57,023 nt of DNA from JBCCTX01 sp039197765 (GCA_039197765.1 JBCCTX010000008.1:1-57023), one strand, 5' to 3'. Positions 16,073-25,113 are shown, counted from the first letter of the stretch. Numbers and translations: made by a program. The notes: generated by a model not told the origin, from the sequence alone.

Positions 16073-17464
16073 CTACCTAAACTCCACCCCAACCTGTAGT
16101 GCTAATCGATTAAGAAAAATGGACTTACCTTGTGCAGTTGTATATACCGGACTTAGGCTGTAATTGTGGGTAGGCCCTACATAAAGATTGAGATGGGAAT
16201 TAACGTGGAAGCGGTACATGAATCCTAAACTGGCATGAATATGGGAAGATTTTTGAGTGAGTAGCGGCTGGTCGTAAGGTCCAAAGGCCCCTAAAGCTTG
16301 GGCTTCTAAATTTGGATCGCTACCTGGGCCAAAGTCCAAGGTGTTTAGGCTTTTGTTAAAGGAAACTCCTCCAGTAAACACCCAGCTACTTCGTTCGGAG
16401 GCAAATATATATTGTGCAGTGAGGGGAAATTCTAAATGAATGTTACGCATAGTAAATTCTGGGAGTGAAGGATCAATCCCACTGGAATCTGAACCTACCA
16501 AGGGGTATAGGGGAGAAAGTTTATGCTTACCACTTACAAATAGACTCATCCCAGTATGCAAGCTCAATTTTGGGCCCAAGTAATATCCCATTGTAACTCC
16601 TGACGAAAAGCCAGTACGGGCATAGGTTGCTTCATAAAACACAATACTTGGAGCGTTCTGTGTAGCTGCAGGGAAATCCGAAAATGAATCCGCCCTTTCA
16701 AAATCTCTAATAGGCTCCTGTTCTCCACTAATGGAGGCAGAGGTATACCAGATCATTTCTGGCCTCGCAAAAAAGGTAAAGCTGAATTTGGAAGGGGAAG
16801 GTAGCGCTGCACCAGACATTCGCTCCGCATTAACAGAAACAGCTTCAAAAGGTCCGCTCAATGGATATAAATCTTCGATCATAGATAGAGCAGGAATATC
16901 AACTTTGCGCAAAGTGATGGAAGAGGGGGAGGTTTCAAGTAGGGATAGTTCCTCATCCATGAGAACCTCTGATGCAGGACGTGTACGTTCAAGGGCTGAG
17001 GTAGAAGGAGAATTCTCTACAGGAATCCCTGTATATTTCTTATCAGAATTTAAGCCTTGTCCAGCTACACCTGAGGGCTGGGTTTGGGGACGAGGTGTCG
17101 ATACGTCTTGTAGGTTTGTATTGGAGGAAATTTTTTCAAGTGTTCTATCTGTATATTGAGAAAGGGAATCCGTTTGGGAAGATCCAGGTAGGATGGATTC
17201 TTGATTCTGTGTGGAAGAATCTACTGATACGGTGGTTTGAACCTCTTCAAGGGATACGTGTCTAGGAGGATAGAGCCAAATATATGCACCTATACCCAAT
17301 AGGAGGCTCACTGAGGCCGCCATGCCCCAGATCCATCCTTTTTTCTGGTACCACTTGGGTCCCTGAAGACGCGTCTTAATTCCTTCCCAAACCTCTGGAT
17401 TCGGGGGGAATTCCACTCCACTCAGACGCTTGCGCAAGCTCTGTTCAAAGTTGTCAGATGGCAT
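16073..17464 (-). CDS. Membrane protein with anti-sigma-like N-terminus and outer-membrane-barrel-like C-terminus
   Basis: A protein of 463 residues from the ATG at 17464, which overlaps the end of the ECF sigma gene by 11 bases and so suggests translational coupling. Residues about 1-45 are soluble, one helix spans about 58-75 (MAASVSLLLGIGAYIWLY), about 80-210 are a Ser/Thr/Gln-rich linker, and the last 240 residues form alternating strands typical of a PorT-type beta-barrel (GYYLGPKLSLHTGMSLFVSG, FRFHVNSHLNLYVGP). The position behind a sigma factor suggests an anti-sigma role for the N-terminus; that is inference. The family is not named with confidence. Confidence 0.6.
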   Translation of the reverse strand: MPSDNFEQSLRKRLSGVEFPPNPEVWEGIKTRLQGPKWYQKKGWIWGMAASVSLLLGIGAYIWLYPPRHVSLEEVQTTVSVDSSTQNQESILPGSSQTDSLSQYTDRTLEKISSNTNLQDVSTPRPQTQPSGVAGQGLNSDKKYTGIPVENSPSTSALERTRPASEVLMDEELSLLETSPSSITLRKVDIPALSMIEDLYPLSGPFEAVSVNAERMSGAALPSPSKFSFTFFARPEMIWYTSASISGEQEPIRDFERADSFSDFPAATQNAPSIVFYEATYARTGFSSGVTMGYYLGPKLSLHTGMSLFVSGKHKLSPLYPLVGSDSSGIDPSLPEFTMRNIHLEFPLTAQYIFASERSSWVFTGGVSFNKSLNTLDFGPGSDPNLEAQALGAFGPYDQPLLTQKSSHIHASLGFMYRFHVNSHLNLYVGPTHNYSLSPVYTTAQGKSIFLNRLALQVGVEFR

Positions 17465-18008
17465 TCTTGAATGTATTAGTTTCCATACAATCCTCACGGA
17501 TACGTTTAATTAAAATTGCTCTAGCTCTGGTATACTGTGATCTCGATGTACTTTCGCTTATGCCCAATTGTTGTGCAATTTCTTTATGAGAATAGCCCTC
17601 GATTGCGTACAAGTTGAATACCAGACGGTATCCAGGGGGCAGCTCTTGGATAACCTGGTATAAGTATTCCAATTCCAGTTGGTCAATCTCTTGAGCCTCG
17701 ATATGATTCCCAGCTCCCTCCTCAATGGATAATTGATACCGATAGGCCTTTTGTTTCCGCAGGTAATCAATGGCCGTATTAATCATAATTCTTCGAACCC
17801 AGCCTTCCCAGGAGCCCTGAAAGTTGTACTTCTTAATTTTTTGAAAAATCTTGATAAACCCCTCCTGAAGGATATCTTCAGCTTCTGGCAAGTTCTGTGC
17901 ATACCTCATGCAAATACCCATGAGCATGGGAGACATACGGGTGAATAGTTCATGCTGCGCATGAGCATCCTCTTGCATACAGGCATGTATGAGGCTTTTG
18001 GGTATCAT
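17454..18008 (-). CDS. ECF-type RNA polymerase sigma factor
   Basis: A protein of 184 residues with sigma region 2 (MRYAQNLPEAEDILQEGFIKIFQKIKKYNFQGSWEGWVRRIMIN) and region 4 (LPPGYRLVFNLYAIEGYSHKEIAQQLGISESTSRSQYTRARAIL). It directs RNA polymerase to a special set of promoters, usually under a membrane anti-sigma factor. The downstream membrane protein overlaps its 3' end and is the natural candidate partner. What it senses is unknown. Confidence 0.93.
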   Translation of the reverse strand: MIPKSLIHACMQEDAHAQHELFTRMSPMLMGICMRYAQNLPEAEDILQEGFIKIFQKIKKYNFQGSWEGWVRRIMINTAIDYLRKQKAYRYQLSIEEGAGNHIEAQEIDQLELEYLYQVIQELPPGYRLVFNLYAIEGYSHKEIAQQLGISESTSRSQYTRARAILIKRIREDCMETNTFKNAI

Positions 18009-18222
18009 TCAATATATCGAACGCTTTATGTATAAACGTCTACACAGTCATTTATGCTGCATCTGTTGGAAACAAATTAGGGATATTTTAACTTTAATCT
18101 GAGAATTAGGTATATATTCTAAATAGGAGAAAGTTGCTATCTCCATTTGGGGGGTTCCCCAGCACTTTTACAAAAAGGTTCCACAACATTAAATTTAGCA
18201 CAAATCAATAACTACAGGTACC

Positions 18223-18786
18223 ATGGAGGAAGATATTAAGCTCATTTTCGATGAGACAAAAGACGGAATGGGCAAGACTATTAGGCATTTAGAAAACGAA
18301 CTGCTGAAAATACGTGCGGGTAAGGCAAGCCCGGTTATGCTAGATGGAGTGAAAGTCGATTATTACGGCACCCCTACTCCGCTCAATCAGGTCGGAGCGG
18401 TAAGTGCTGCGGATGCACGCACCTTAACTATTAAGCCTTGGGAAAAAAGTATGCTCCAATTGATTGAACGGGCCATTATTGAAGCAAATTTGGGGTTTAA
18501 TCCTCAAAATGATGGAGAAATCATTCGAATTCCCATTCCTCGACTTACAGAAGAGAGAAGAAAGCAACTGTCCAAGCAAGCTAGAGCTGAAGGGGAAAAT
18601 GCCAAGATTGGGATACGTAACGTTCGCCAAGAAGCCAATAGTATGTTGAAAGACCTGCAAAAAGAAGGTGCCTCAGAGGATGCCATTAAAAGTGCGGAAA
18701 GACAGATCCAGGAAATTACAGATGCTCATGTGAAAACAGTGGATGAGACCCTTAAGAAGAAAGAGGAAGAAATCATGACCGTTTAA
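18223..18786 (+). CDS. frr: Ribosome recycling factor
   Basis: A protein of 187 residues, the usual length. It splits post-termination ribosomes together with EF-G. Recognisable blocks are LENELLKIRAGKASPVML, DYYGTPTPLNQVG, RTLTIKPWEKSML, DGEIIRIPIPRLTEERRKQL and the C-terminal helix IQEITDAHVKTVDETLKKKEEEIM. It is divergent from the sigma gene with a 214-base gap, which shows no clear TAnnTTTG box. Confidence 0.97.
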   Translation: MEEDIKLIFDETKDGMGKTIRHLENELLKIRAGKASPVMLDGVKVDYYGTPTPLNQVGAVSAADARTLTIKPWEKSMLQLIERAIIEANLGFNPQNDGEIIRIPIPRLTEERRKQLSKQARAEGENAKIGIRNVRQEANSMLKDLQKEGASEDAIKSAERQIQEITDAHVKTVDETLKKKEEEIMTV

Positions 18787-18881
18787 TCGGGATCCCAATA
18801 GTTTCACACTTCCGAATTGACTGCTAATTCTTAAAATTTGACCTTTCTTCTGATCCAACTAGTCCTCGGCTGAATTTTCGC

Positions 18882-18889
18882 TACATTTG
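18882..18889 (+). promoter_or_regulatory. -7 promoter box, four bases before the DUF368 start
   Basis: TACATTTG fits TAnnTTTG perfectly and ends four bases before the ATG at 18894, predicting a leaderless or nearly leaderless mRNA. No TTG -33 element at the standard distance. Confidence 0.45.
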
Positions 18890-18893
18890 GCCT

Positions 18894-19853
18894 ATGATTC
18901 AGTACCTAAGCATTTTTTTGAAAGGGGTCGCCATGGGAGCTGCAAACGTGATTCCAGGCGTTTCCGGAGGAACCATTGCCTTAATTACCGGTATTTATGA
19001 GCGACTTATAAACGCGATCAAGTCATTTGATATGGCAGCGATTAAGTTGTTGTTGGCCGGTAGGGTTAAAGATTTTTGGCAACATATTGATGGTTCATTT
19101 GTACTTGCCATATTCTTGGGAATTGGAGTTAGTGTAGTGAGCCTGGCCAAATTACTAGAATACCTATTAGAAACCCAGGAGACCTATACAATGGCCTTCT
19201 TCTTCGGCCTCATTCTATTATCCATCTACTTTGTAGGTAAAACGGTCAATAAATGGAACTTTGCCAGCATTGCAATGCTGATTTTAGGTACTGCAATTGC
19301 AGTGGGAATTGCCTTATTAGCCCCTTCAGGAGAAGATAGTAGCTTCTTTTATGTATTTCTATGTGGCATAGTGGCTATATGTAGCATGATCCTTCCAGGG
19401 CTTTCGGGTTCCTTTGTTTTGATCATCATGGGGAATTATGCCTTGATTCTTGGGTCTATCGGCAAGGTAGATTTGGGAATTTTACTGCCCCTCGCCTTGG
19501 GGTGCGCAGCAGGTCTAATTGCCTTTTCTCATCTCCTTTCTTGGATATTTGAAAATTACCACGACCAGACCATTGCCTTGATGACGGGATTTATTCTTGG
19601 CTCAATGGCCATCATATGGCCCTGGAAAAATACCCTGACAGAGACTATAATTAGGGAAGGTAAGGATTCCAAAGAAGTTGTAACGGGATATGAATGGTTT
19701 TTACCCTCCTTTGAATTGAATTCCACCTGGATATCCCTAGGGTTAATAGTCCTAGGAATGCTTGCGATTTGGATTGTGGAAAAATCAGCAGGTGGGGGAA
19801 AGAGCTCCGCACAGGGAGAAGCCAGAGGAGAGATGAGCAGCGTGAGATCTTAG
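18894..19853 (+). CDS. DUF368 family membrane protein (PopT-type polyprenyl-phosphate transporter)
   Basis: A protein of 319 residues with about eight membrane segments. The N-terminus FLKGVAMGAANVIPGVSGGTIALITGIYERLI and the internal repeat CSMILPGLSGSFVLIIMGNY are the paired signatures of DUF368. Members of the family (PopT) were recently shown to return undecaprenyl phosphate, the lipid carrier of wall synthesis, across the inner membrane; the function here is inferred from the family. The last 25 residues (Gly/Ser/Arg-rich) are poorly conserved. Confidence 0.9.
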   Translation: MIQYLSIFLKGVAMGAANVIPGVSGGTIALITGIYERLINAIKSFDMAAIKLLLAGRVKDFWQHIDGSFVLAIFLGIGVSVVSLAKLLEYLLETQETYTMAFFFGLILLSIYFVGKTVNKWNFASIAMLILGTAIAVGIALLAPSGEDSSFFYVFLCGIVAICSMILPGLSGSFVLIIMGNYALILGSIGKVDLGILLPLALGCAAGLIAFSHLLSWIFENYHDQTIALMTGFILGSMAIIWPWKNTLTETIIREGKDSKEVVTGYEWFLPSFELNSTWISLGLIVLGMLAIWIVEKSAGGGKSSAQGEARGEMSSVRS

Positions 19854-19960
19854 AAGCGAGCGTTCGCAGGCAGTAAGAGAAGATAGATTATACCCCTAAT
19901 TCCTCTAATCAAAAAAAGCTTCTCTTCATTCCTTTCACTGCATAGCATGCTGGCCGTTAT

Positions 19961-20806
19961 TTAATACGTTAGTAATTTTTTCCTGACTTCATCCATAAGC
20001 CATTGAGGGGTACTTGTCGCACCACAGATTCCAACCGTATCTCCTGGCTCAAACCAATCTTGAAATATTTCTTCTGTACTGGAAATAAAATAAGAATGGG
20101 GATTGACCTGTCTGCAGACTTGATAGAGCATTTTTCCATTAGAAGATTTTCTTCCAGCAACAAAGAGTATCTTGCTGTAAGCGGAGGCAAAATTTCTAAG
20201 ATCTTCGTCCCTATTAGATACTTGGCGGCATATAGTATCATGAACTTTAACCTTGGTACCCCTTTCCTCTAAGTAATTGACTACATCGTAGAAGGAGCGT
20301 TTGTTTTTTGTCGTTTGACTGTAGAGCGTTATACTTTCTGGCAAAGAATGAGATTCGAGTTCCTCAATACTCTGGAAAACGGTAGCTGTTTCACGGGTTT
20401 GACCTTGCAATCCGATGACTTCTGCGTGGTCTTTTTTTCCGTAAATAAAAATATTTTCCTCCTGCTCAAAAGAGTTTCTGATTCTGTTTTGCAATTTTAG
20501 TACGACAGGGCAAGAAGCATCAATTAGATTTAAGTTGTTTTCTAAGGCAATTTTATAGGTTTCTGGAGGTTCCCCATGGGCTCGGATCAACACCTTTGCA
20601 TCTCTGATCTCTTTGAGTTTTTCGCGTGAAATCATTTCCAGCCCCATTGCTTCTAAGCGCTTCACTTCCTGATCGTTATGTACGATATCACCTAGACAGT
20701 ATAGACTTCCTTCATCTACAAGGATATCCTCCGCCATCTCAATAGCGAATACCACTCCAAAACAAAATCCAGAGGAAGAGTCAATAGATACTGTTAAGTT
20801 GAGCAT
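19961..20806 (-). CDS. ispH: 4-hydroxy-3-methylbut-2-enyl diphosphate reductase
   Basis: A protein of 281 residues that makes isopentenyl and dimethylallyl diphosphate in the last step of the MEP pathway using a 4Fe-4S cluster. The three cluster cysteines are visible: Cys15 (SGFCFGV), Cys99 (IDASCPVV) and Cys261 (GICGATSTPQWL). The HGEPPETY and SQTTKN blocks are also typical. It overlaps the end of the lycopene cyclase gene by 26 bases, so precursor supply is coupled to carotenoid synthesis in one operon. Confidence 0.96.
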   Translation of the reverse strand: MLNLTVSIDSSSGFCFGVVFAIEMAEDILVDEGSLYCLGDIVHNDQEVKRLEAMGLEMISREKLKEIRDAKVLIRAHGEPPETYKIALENNLNLIDASCPVVLKLQNRIRNSFEQEENIFIYGKKDHAEVIGLQGQTRETATVFQSIEELESHSLPESITLYSQTTKNKRSFYDVVNYLEERGTKVKVHDTICRQVSNRDEDLRNFASAYSKILFVAGRKSSNGKMLYQVCRQVNPHSYFISSTEEIFQDWFEPGDTVGICGATSTPQWLMDEVRKKLLTY

Positions 20807-21476
20807 TTAACTGAAATTTTTTTTTGAAAAACTCAAATAGGTGAACATTTAGAAGTAGTAAAAGCATGGAATAGAATGGATCTTCAAATGGTACAGTACC
20901 CATGCGAATTCCTAGGTTTTCGGCATTGTTATATAGTACAACTGGCAAGGCAGTAAGCACGCCATTTATCAGAAAAAAAGGTACTAAGTGAATAAGGTAC
21001 ATCTGGGCAAAGCGTCCCAAATAAACGGGGGCATAAATTGCTGTACCTATGAGAAGGACACCTAAGGTAAAAAAAGTAATGGTGGTGTAAAGTTTTCCCA
21101 ATTGGGTACAAGCTATGATGAATAACAAGGAACCTGTTACAAAATAGAGTTTTCGCATAGATTCCGTATTCCAAGAGAAGGGCAAATAGGCTTTTATGCA
21201 TTCGTAAATAAAAATACATGCATAAGGAATGGTAAAGAAGAACATCCATTCTTCCATCGGAAGATTAGCCCAATAAATTCCGGTAAGATAATCAGGGTTG
21301 AATGCCCAGACGCCTAATTCAGTAAATTGTATATCCCAGAGAATAAAAAGTGCAGCTACTACAAAAATGGACGGAAATAACGCCTTCCAGTAGGTATAGA
21401 AATGAACCTTCTTATCGAATGATAGCAACAATGGAAAAAGAATTGTGCCGATATTCAAGAGAAGGTAGGTATACAT
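20781..21476 (-). CDS. Lycopene cyclase, CrtYcd-fusion type
   Basis: A protein of 231 residues with about seven membrane helices. Two copies of the lycopene-cyclase-domain signature are fused: FNPDYLTGIYWANLPMEEWMFFFTIP in the first half and RMGTVPFEDPFYSMLLLL in the second. The enzyme cyclises lycopene ends to beta-rings, giving beta-carotene or related pigment. It sits between crtB and ispH. Phytoene desaturase (crtI) is not in the window. Confidence 0.88.
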   Translation of the reverse strand: MYTYLLLNIGTILFPLLLSFDKKVHFYTYWKALFPSIFVVAALFILWDIQFTELGVWAFNPDYLTGIYWANLPMEEWMFFFTIPYACIFIYECIKAYLPFSWNTESMRKLYFVTGSLLFIIACTQLGKLYTTITFFTLGVLLIGTAIYAPVYLGRFAQMYLIHLVPFFLINGVLTALPVVLYNNAENLGIRMGTVPFEDPFYSMLLLLLNVHLFEFFKKKFQLNAQLNSIY

Positions 21477-21501
21477 GTAACGGAAGTACTATGGTTTTAC
21501 G

Positions 21502-22335
21502 CTATATAATACTGAAATGGTGTTGAACATAGGTCTTAACCAATAAAGCGAGCTTTTGGTTGTCAGGAACGCGAATTCTTTTCTCTTGTATGAGGGTTGC
21601 AGGGGTTTGAATGATTTTATTAAATAATCTTCGGTAGTAAACGTAAGCCAGGTATACCCCCATTTTGGCACCTTCGGGGAGTTGGGTAATACCTTCTAGT
21701 GCATGGTCAAAGTCTCTTTGTATATCTTGCTCAATGGATTTTTTAACCTCATTTGTGAAAAGGGTAAAATCCACACCCGGGAAATACACCCTTCCGCGTT
21801 CCTGAAAATCGCTCTTCATATCTCTCAAGAAGTTCACCTTCTGAAAAGCTTTTCCTAAGCTTCTCGCGTGGGGGGCAAGCTGATGGTAGCGTGCTGAATC
21901 CCCTTCACAAAACACCCGTAAGCACATAAGTCCTACTACTTCTGCAGAACCATATATATAAGTGTCATACGAACCTTCGTCATGACGATCCATCTTCAAA
22001 TCCATCTCCATGCTTGTTAAGAAAGCTTCGATGAGTTCCCTTTCGATGGAGTAAGCATTAACCACATGCTGAAAAGCCTGAAGAACCGGGTTGGTACTTA
22101 TTTTCGCATCAACTGCTCGGTAAGTCTCATCCTTAAATTCTGAAAGTAATACCGCTTTATTGTAGGCGTGAAAGGTATCAACAATTTCATCAGCAAGCCT
22201 CACAAACCCATAAATACCGTAAATAGGAAGGTGAAACTTTTTAGCTAGCATTTTAATGCCTAGTGAAAAAGAAGTGCTATACTTCCTTGTGATGACTTTG
22301 CTGCACTCCAGGCAGGTGGTGTTGTAGAGCTTCAT
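21502..22335 (-). CDS. crtB: Phytoene synthase
   Basis: A protein of 277 residues from the ATG at 22335, where the family N-terminus begins (YNTTCLECSKVITRKYSTSF); an ATG 36 bases earlier also exists. It condenses two geranylgeranyl diphosphates into phytoene. The two aspartate-rich motifs are seen: LADEIVDTF and FLRDMKSDFQERGRVYFP. It follows the ECF sigma gene within 40 bases and precedes the cyclase by 25. Confidence 0.94.
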   Translation of the reverse strand: MKLYNTTCLECSKVITRKYSTSFSLGIKMLAKKFHLPIYGIYGFVRLADEIVDTFHAYNKAVLLSEFKDETYRAVDAKISTNPVLQAFQHVVNAYSIERELIEAFLTSMEMDLKMDRHDEGSYDTYIYGSAEVVGLMCLRVFCEGDSARYHQLAPHARSLGKAFQKVNFLRDMKSDFQERGRVYFPGVDFTLFTNEVKKSIEQDIQRDFDHALEGITQLPEGAKMGVYLAYVYYRRLFNKIIQTPATLIQEKRIRVPDNQKLALLVKTYVQHHFSII

Positions 22336-22375
22336 AGAAGGAATAAAGATTGGGATCTTGAGGTTGAACAAGGTA

Positions 22376-22882
22376 TTATATACCGGAAGTTAAATTTTTA
22401 AGCTTCGCTTTTAAAATTTTTCTTGCTATGTGAATCCTGTTTTTAACCGTCCCAATGGGTATGTCGAGGATATCAGCAATCTCATAGTATTTATATCCCC
22501 TAAAATACATTAAAAATGGAGTTCTGTACTCATAGTTTAATGAATCCACTGCTTTATGGATTTCATCAAGGGTCATACTACTGTTTGCGAGATTGTCAGT
22601 AGTGTAGTCTGAGATCGTAGAAAACTGCAAAGAGGTATCAATAAATGATTTCCGCTTTACCAACCGATGGTAATTGGTAATGAAAGTATTCTTCATGATT
22701 GTATACAACCACGCTTTCAGGTTGGTTCCTTCAGTAAATTTGTCTCGATTAGATATCGCCTTTACAAATGTATCTTGGATTAAATCATTTGCATCTTCAA
22801 CATCTCTTGTTAACTTTAGAGCCAGCGGTTTCAATAATTGCTGGTTTTGTATAACTGCGGAGTTGAATTCTAAGGTAGTCAT
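22376..22882 (-). CDS. ECF-type sigma factor heading the carotenoid operon
   Basis: A protein of 168 residues with region 2 (LTRDVEDANDLIQDTFVKAISNRDKFTEGTNLKAWLYTIMKNTF) and region 4 (NYEYRTPFLMYFRGYKYYEIADILDIPIGTVKNRIHIARKIL). Being first in the operon with crtB, the cyclase and ispH, it probably controls the pigment genes, as ECF factors next to carotenoid genes do in other Bacteroidota. No anti-sigma gene adjoins it. Confidence 0.93.
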   Translation of the reverse strand: MTTLEFNSAVIQNQQLLKPLALKLTRDVEDANDLIQDTFVKAISNRDKFTEGTNLKAWLYTIMKNTFITNYHRLVKRKSFIDTSLQFSTISDYTTDNLANSSMTLDEIHKAVDSLNYEYRTPFLMYFRGYKYYEIADILDIPIGTVKNRIHIARKILKAKLKNLTSGI

Positions 22883-22921
22883 AGCATTAGATTTGTTTTA
22901 CGTTTTCCCTTAATTCTTAAA

Positions 22922-22952
22922 CAAATCTAAGACTTATCGGGAATTTTCCCAA
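22922..22952 (-). promoter_or_regulatory. Promoter of the sigma-carotenoid operon
   Basis: On the minus strand a TTG (22950-22952) lies 20 bases before TAGATTTG (22922-22929), a good -33/-7 pair for the Bacteroidota housekeeping sigma factor. A GGGAA-AA-TTCCC inverted repeat lies in the spacer and could bind a regulator. The predicted leader is about 33 bases. Confidence 0.6.
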
Positions 22953-23014
22953 CTTTGTTTATACTTTTTGCTTGTTTTTCAAACAAAAATGGCTCATTCT
23001 GCTCAAAAATGGCC

Positions 23015-23044
23015 AAAAAAAAATCCAGACAAACCGTCTGGATT
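23015..23044 (-). terminator. Terminator of the EF-hand gene
   Basis: Nine-bp stem AATCCAGAC/GTCTGGATT with a five-base loop (23022-23044), followed on the minus strand by nine T. It lies 35 bases after the stop codon. Confidence 0.85.
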
Positions 23045-23078
23045 AATTTTTGAACCCTAAACAAGAGGGATACTCTGC

Positions 23079-23768
23079 TTAATCAATCGAAGAAAAGTCA
23101 ATCAAATAAAACTTATCAGATAGGCGATTCTGCTTGATAAAGTTGCGGTGATCAGCTCTCCATCCAAGTAGTTCAGGCAATTGCTGAGAAATATCTCTAT
23201 TGGTATAGATTCTATCAGCCTCGAGCGGATTAGCAACCATCCATCGAAGGTTCTTTTGTAATACAACCATTACCTCAGGATGCCGCGAAGTCCAGGAGTA
23301 GTTGGATAATAAGTGCTTCGCAACTGAAGCGTTTTCATACATCCAAGTGAGATTGCCAAAAAGTTCCGCTACTACTTCAGGATGTGTATAGAAAAAGCCG
23401 ATATCATTGGAGGGTAATTTGGGGAACTTGTAAACTAGCTTTCTCAGCTCGCGTCTTTCTATACTTGTCCGATATTTCATTTCTGTTTGGACCCTACTTC
23501 GGATTTCATTAAAGCTTAAATAGCCATCGCGATTTATATCAGATGAGTTGAAATGGTGATCTACTAGGTAATAAGCAAATTCGTTGGAAAATTTTGCTAA
23601 TTCCTTGCGATCTAGCAAGGCATCGTCATTGCCATCTGTAATAAGAAAGCGCTCCTCCAAATACCATTCTTTCATATTTTGGGAAATGGGAGAAATCTGG
23701 GCGGAAGTAGAGACGAGTAAGGAAAAGAGAAAAGTGTAAACCAATAGGTGCCTGAAATGGTGAATCAT
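23079..23768 (-). CDS. Secreted EF-hand protein with repeated HPEV motifs
   Basis: A protein of 229 residues with a signal peptide (about 1-23). Two calcium-binding EF-hand loops are visible, DGNDDALLDRKE (45-56) and DINRDGYLSFNE (77-88). The C-terminal half has an internal repeat: HPEVVAELFGNLTWMYEN and HPEVMVVLQKNLRWMVAN, about 36 residues apart, each followed by a hydrophobic/aromatic segment. I recognise no family beyond the EF-hands. It is likely periplasmic, with calcium controlling its shape. It is an isolated gene with its own terminator. Confidence 0.7.
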   Translation of the reverse strand: MIHHFRHLLVYTFLFSLLVSTSAQISPISQNMKEWYLEERFLITDGNDDALLDRKELAKFSNEFAYYLVDHHFNSSDINRDGYLSFNEIRSRVQTEMKYRTSIERRELRKLVYKFPKLPSNDIGFFYTHPEVVAELFGNLTWMYENASVAKHLLSNYSWTSRHPEVMVVLQKNLRWMVANPLEADRIYTNRDISQQLPELLGWRADHRNFIKQNRLSDKFYLIDFSSID

Positions 23769-23795
23769 AAAGGAGAATTTGATTGAATTTCACAG

Positions 23796-23803
23796 CAAAT
23801 ATA
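23796..23803 (-). promoter_or_regulatory. -7 promoter box of the EF-hand gene
   Basis: TATATTTG on the minus strand, 27 bases before the ATG, in an AT-rich region. No clear -33. Confidence 0.45.
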
Positions 23804-23980
23804 TACATCAATGTTGTAAAAATCGAAAATAAAAAATTTTAATTTTTAAAATTTTAAATGTGATTCTTTTGACTAGCCCGAAAAGTGTAATTCATTAGAT
23901 AGAAAAGCGGTGCAAATCTTTACTAGACTACCTAAACTGTAACGAAAGTTCGTTGAATTTATTAGGAAAATCTAACAAAT

Positions 23981-24310
23981 TCAGTATAACTGTTCATCAT
24001 TTACTTGTTGAATGGCTCTTTTTAGTTCATCAAGTGCATGGTTATCAGAAATTTGATTTGCTACATCTATTCCCTCCTCAAATGTAGATATCGCCTCATC
24101 CCATTGTTCTTTTTGCTGGTATATTTTTCCTAAATGGTAATACAGGCCAATATATAAGGGGTCTATATTTTTCAACTTTTTGAAGAAATTTTCTGCTTCT
24201 TCCAGTTTTTCCCTCTTTAAATATTCATAAGCGATGGAGTACAACGTAAATCGATCTGTTGGATCCTTTTCTAGGAAGGCCATTAGTTGGTGAATTCTAT
24301 CAATTGCCAT
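23981..24310 (-). CDS. Tetratricopeptide repeat protein
   Basis: A 109-residue, all-helical, cytoplasmic protein with no signal peptide. It contains about two to three TPR units, for example RFTLYSIAYEYLKREKLEEAENFFKKL and GLYYHLGKIYQQKEQWDEAISTFEEG. TPRs bind partner proteins; the partner is unknown. It is divergent from etfB with 62 bases between the start codons. Confidence 0.82.
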   Translation of the reverse strand: MAIDRIHQLMAFLEKDPTDRFTLYSIAYEYLKREKLEEAENFFKKLKNIDPLYIGLYYHLGKIYQQKEQWDEAISTFEEGIDVANQISDNHALDELKRAIQQVNDEQLY

Positions 24311-24333
24311 TTTATTTAATGCTTATTTGTTTG

Positions 24334-24341
24334 TATTTTTG
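24334..24341 (+). promoter_or_regulatory. -7 promoter box of etfB
   Basis: TATTTTTG fits TAnnTTTG and lies 31 bases before the etfB ATG, between divergent genes. Confidence 0.4.
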
Positions 24342-24372
24342 TATTCATTTTCATGCAATTTTCCATCCAAAT

Positions 24373-25113
24373 ATGAAGATTTTAGTTTGCATTAGCCACG
24401 TGCCAGATACAACAACCAAAATCCAGTTTGATTCGGCAGGGCAGGAGTTAAATAAGACAGGGGTAACTTTCGTGATCAATCCTTATTGTGAATATGGATT
24501 ATCCCGTGCGATTGGCTTTAGAGAGGAAGGGAAGCAAGTTTCCATAACAGTGCTTTGTGTTGGAGGGCCTGAGGTTGAACCCACCCTGAGAAAAGCCTTA
24601 GCCATAGGGGCAGATGATGCGGTTCGTATTGACGCGGTTCCTTCAGATTCAGGGTCAGTTGCTGGACTTATTGCTGAATATGCCAGGGAAAGGGAATTTT
24701 CAATAATCTTCACTGGTAAAGAGTCCCTGGACTTTAATGGATCTATGGTTCCTGGAATGTTAGCCGAACATTTAGGTACAGCTTATGTGCCGGCTGCTAT
24801 CAAAATGGAGTTGAAGGATGAAGATTCAGCAGTAGTTCATAGAGAAATAGAGGGAGGAAAGGAAATTATGAACGTAACCTTTCCCGTAGTTATAAGTTGT
24901 CAAAAAGGGATTGCGGAATGGCGAATTCCTAATATGAGGGGAATTATGGCCGCAAGAAAGAAACCTTTATCTGTGGTGAAGCCTGCAGCTGTTCCAGCCT
25001 TTGTAGAGAGCACAGGCTTTGCCTATCCCCCTACGAAGTCTGAATGTGAATATATCGACCCTGATAATGTCGATCGATTGGTTTCTTCTCTTGCGAATAA
25101 GGGTTTTATTTAA
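24373..25113 (+). CDS. etfB: Electron transfer flavoprotein beta subunit
   Basis: A protein of 246 residues from the ATG at 24373. The open frame extends further upstream to 24259, but this is non-coding because the family begins MKILVCISHVPDT. With EtfA it carries electrons from acyl-CoA dehydrogenases to the quinone pool and binds AMP. Motifs seen are NPYCEYGLSRAI, VLCVGGPEVEPTLRKALAIGADDAVRI and FSIIFTGKESLDFNGSMVPGMLAEHL. etfA follows 36 bases later. Confidence 0.95.
   Translation: MKILVCISHVPDTTTKIQFDSAGQELNKTGVTFVINPYCEYGLSRAIGFREEGKQVSITVLCVGGPEVEPTLRKALAIGADDAVRIDAVPSDSGSVAGLIAEYAREREFSIIFTGKESLDFNGSMVPGMLAEHLGTAYVPAAIKMELKDEDSAVVHREIEGGKEIMNVTFPVVISCQKGIAEWRIPNMRGIMAARKKPLSVVKPAAVPAFVESTGFAYPPTKSECEYIDPDNVDRLVSSLANKGFI

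Noticed and set aside
24259..24372. Upstream extension of etfB
   Set aside because: It runs into the divergent TPR gene and adds residues unlike the family, which starts at the ATG 24373.
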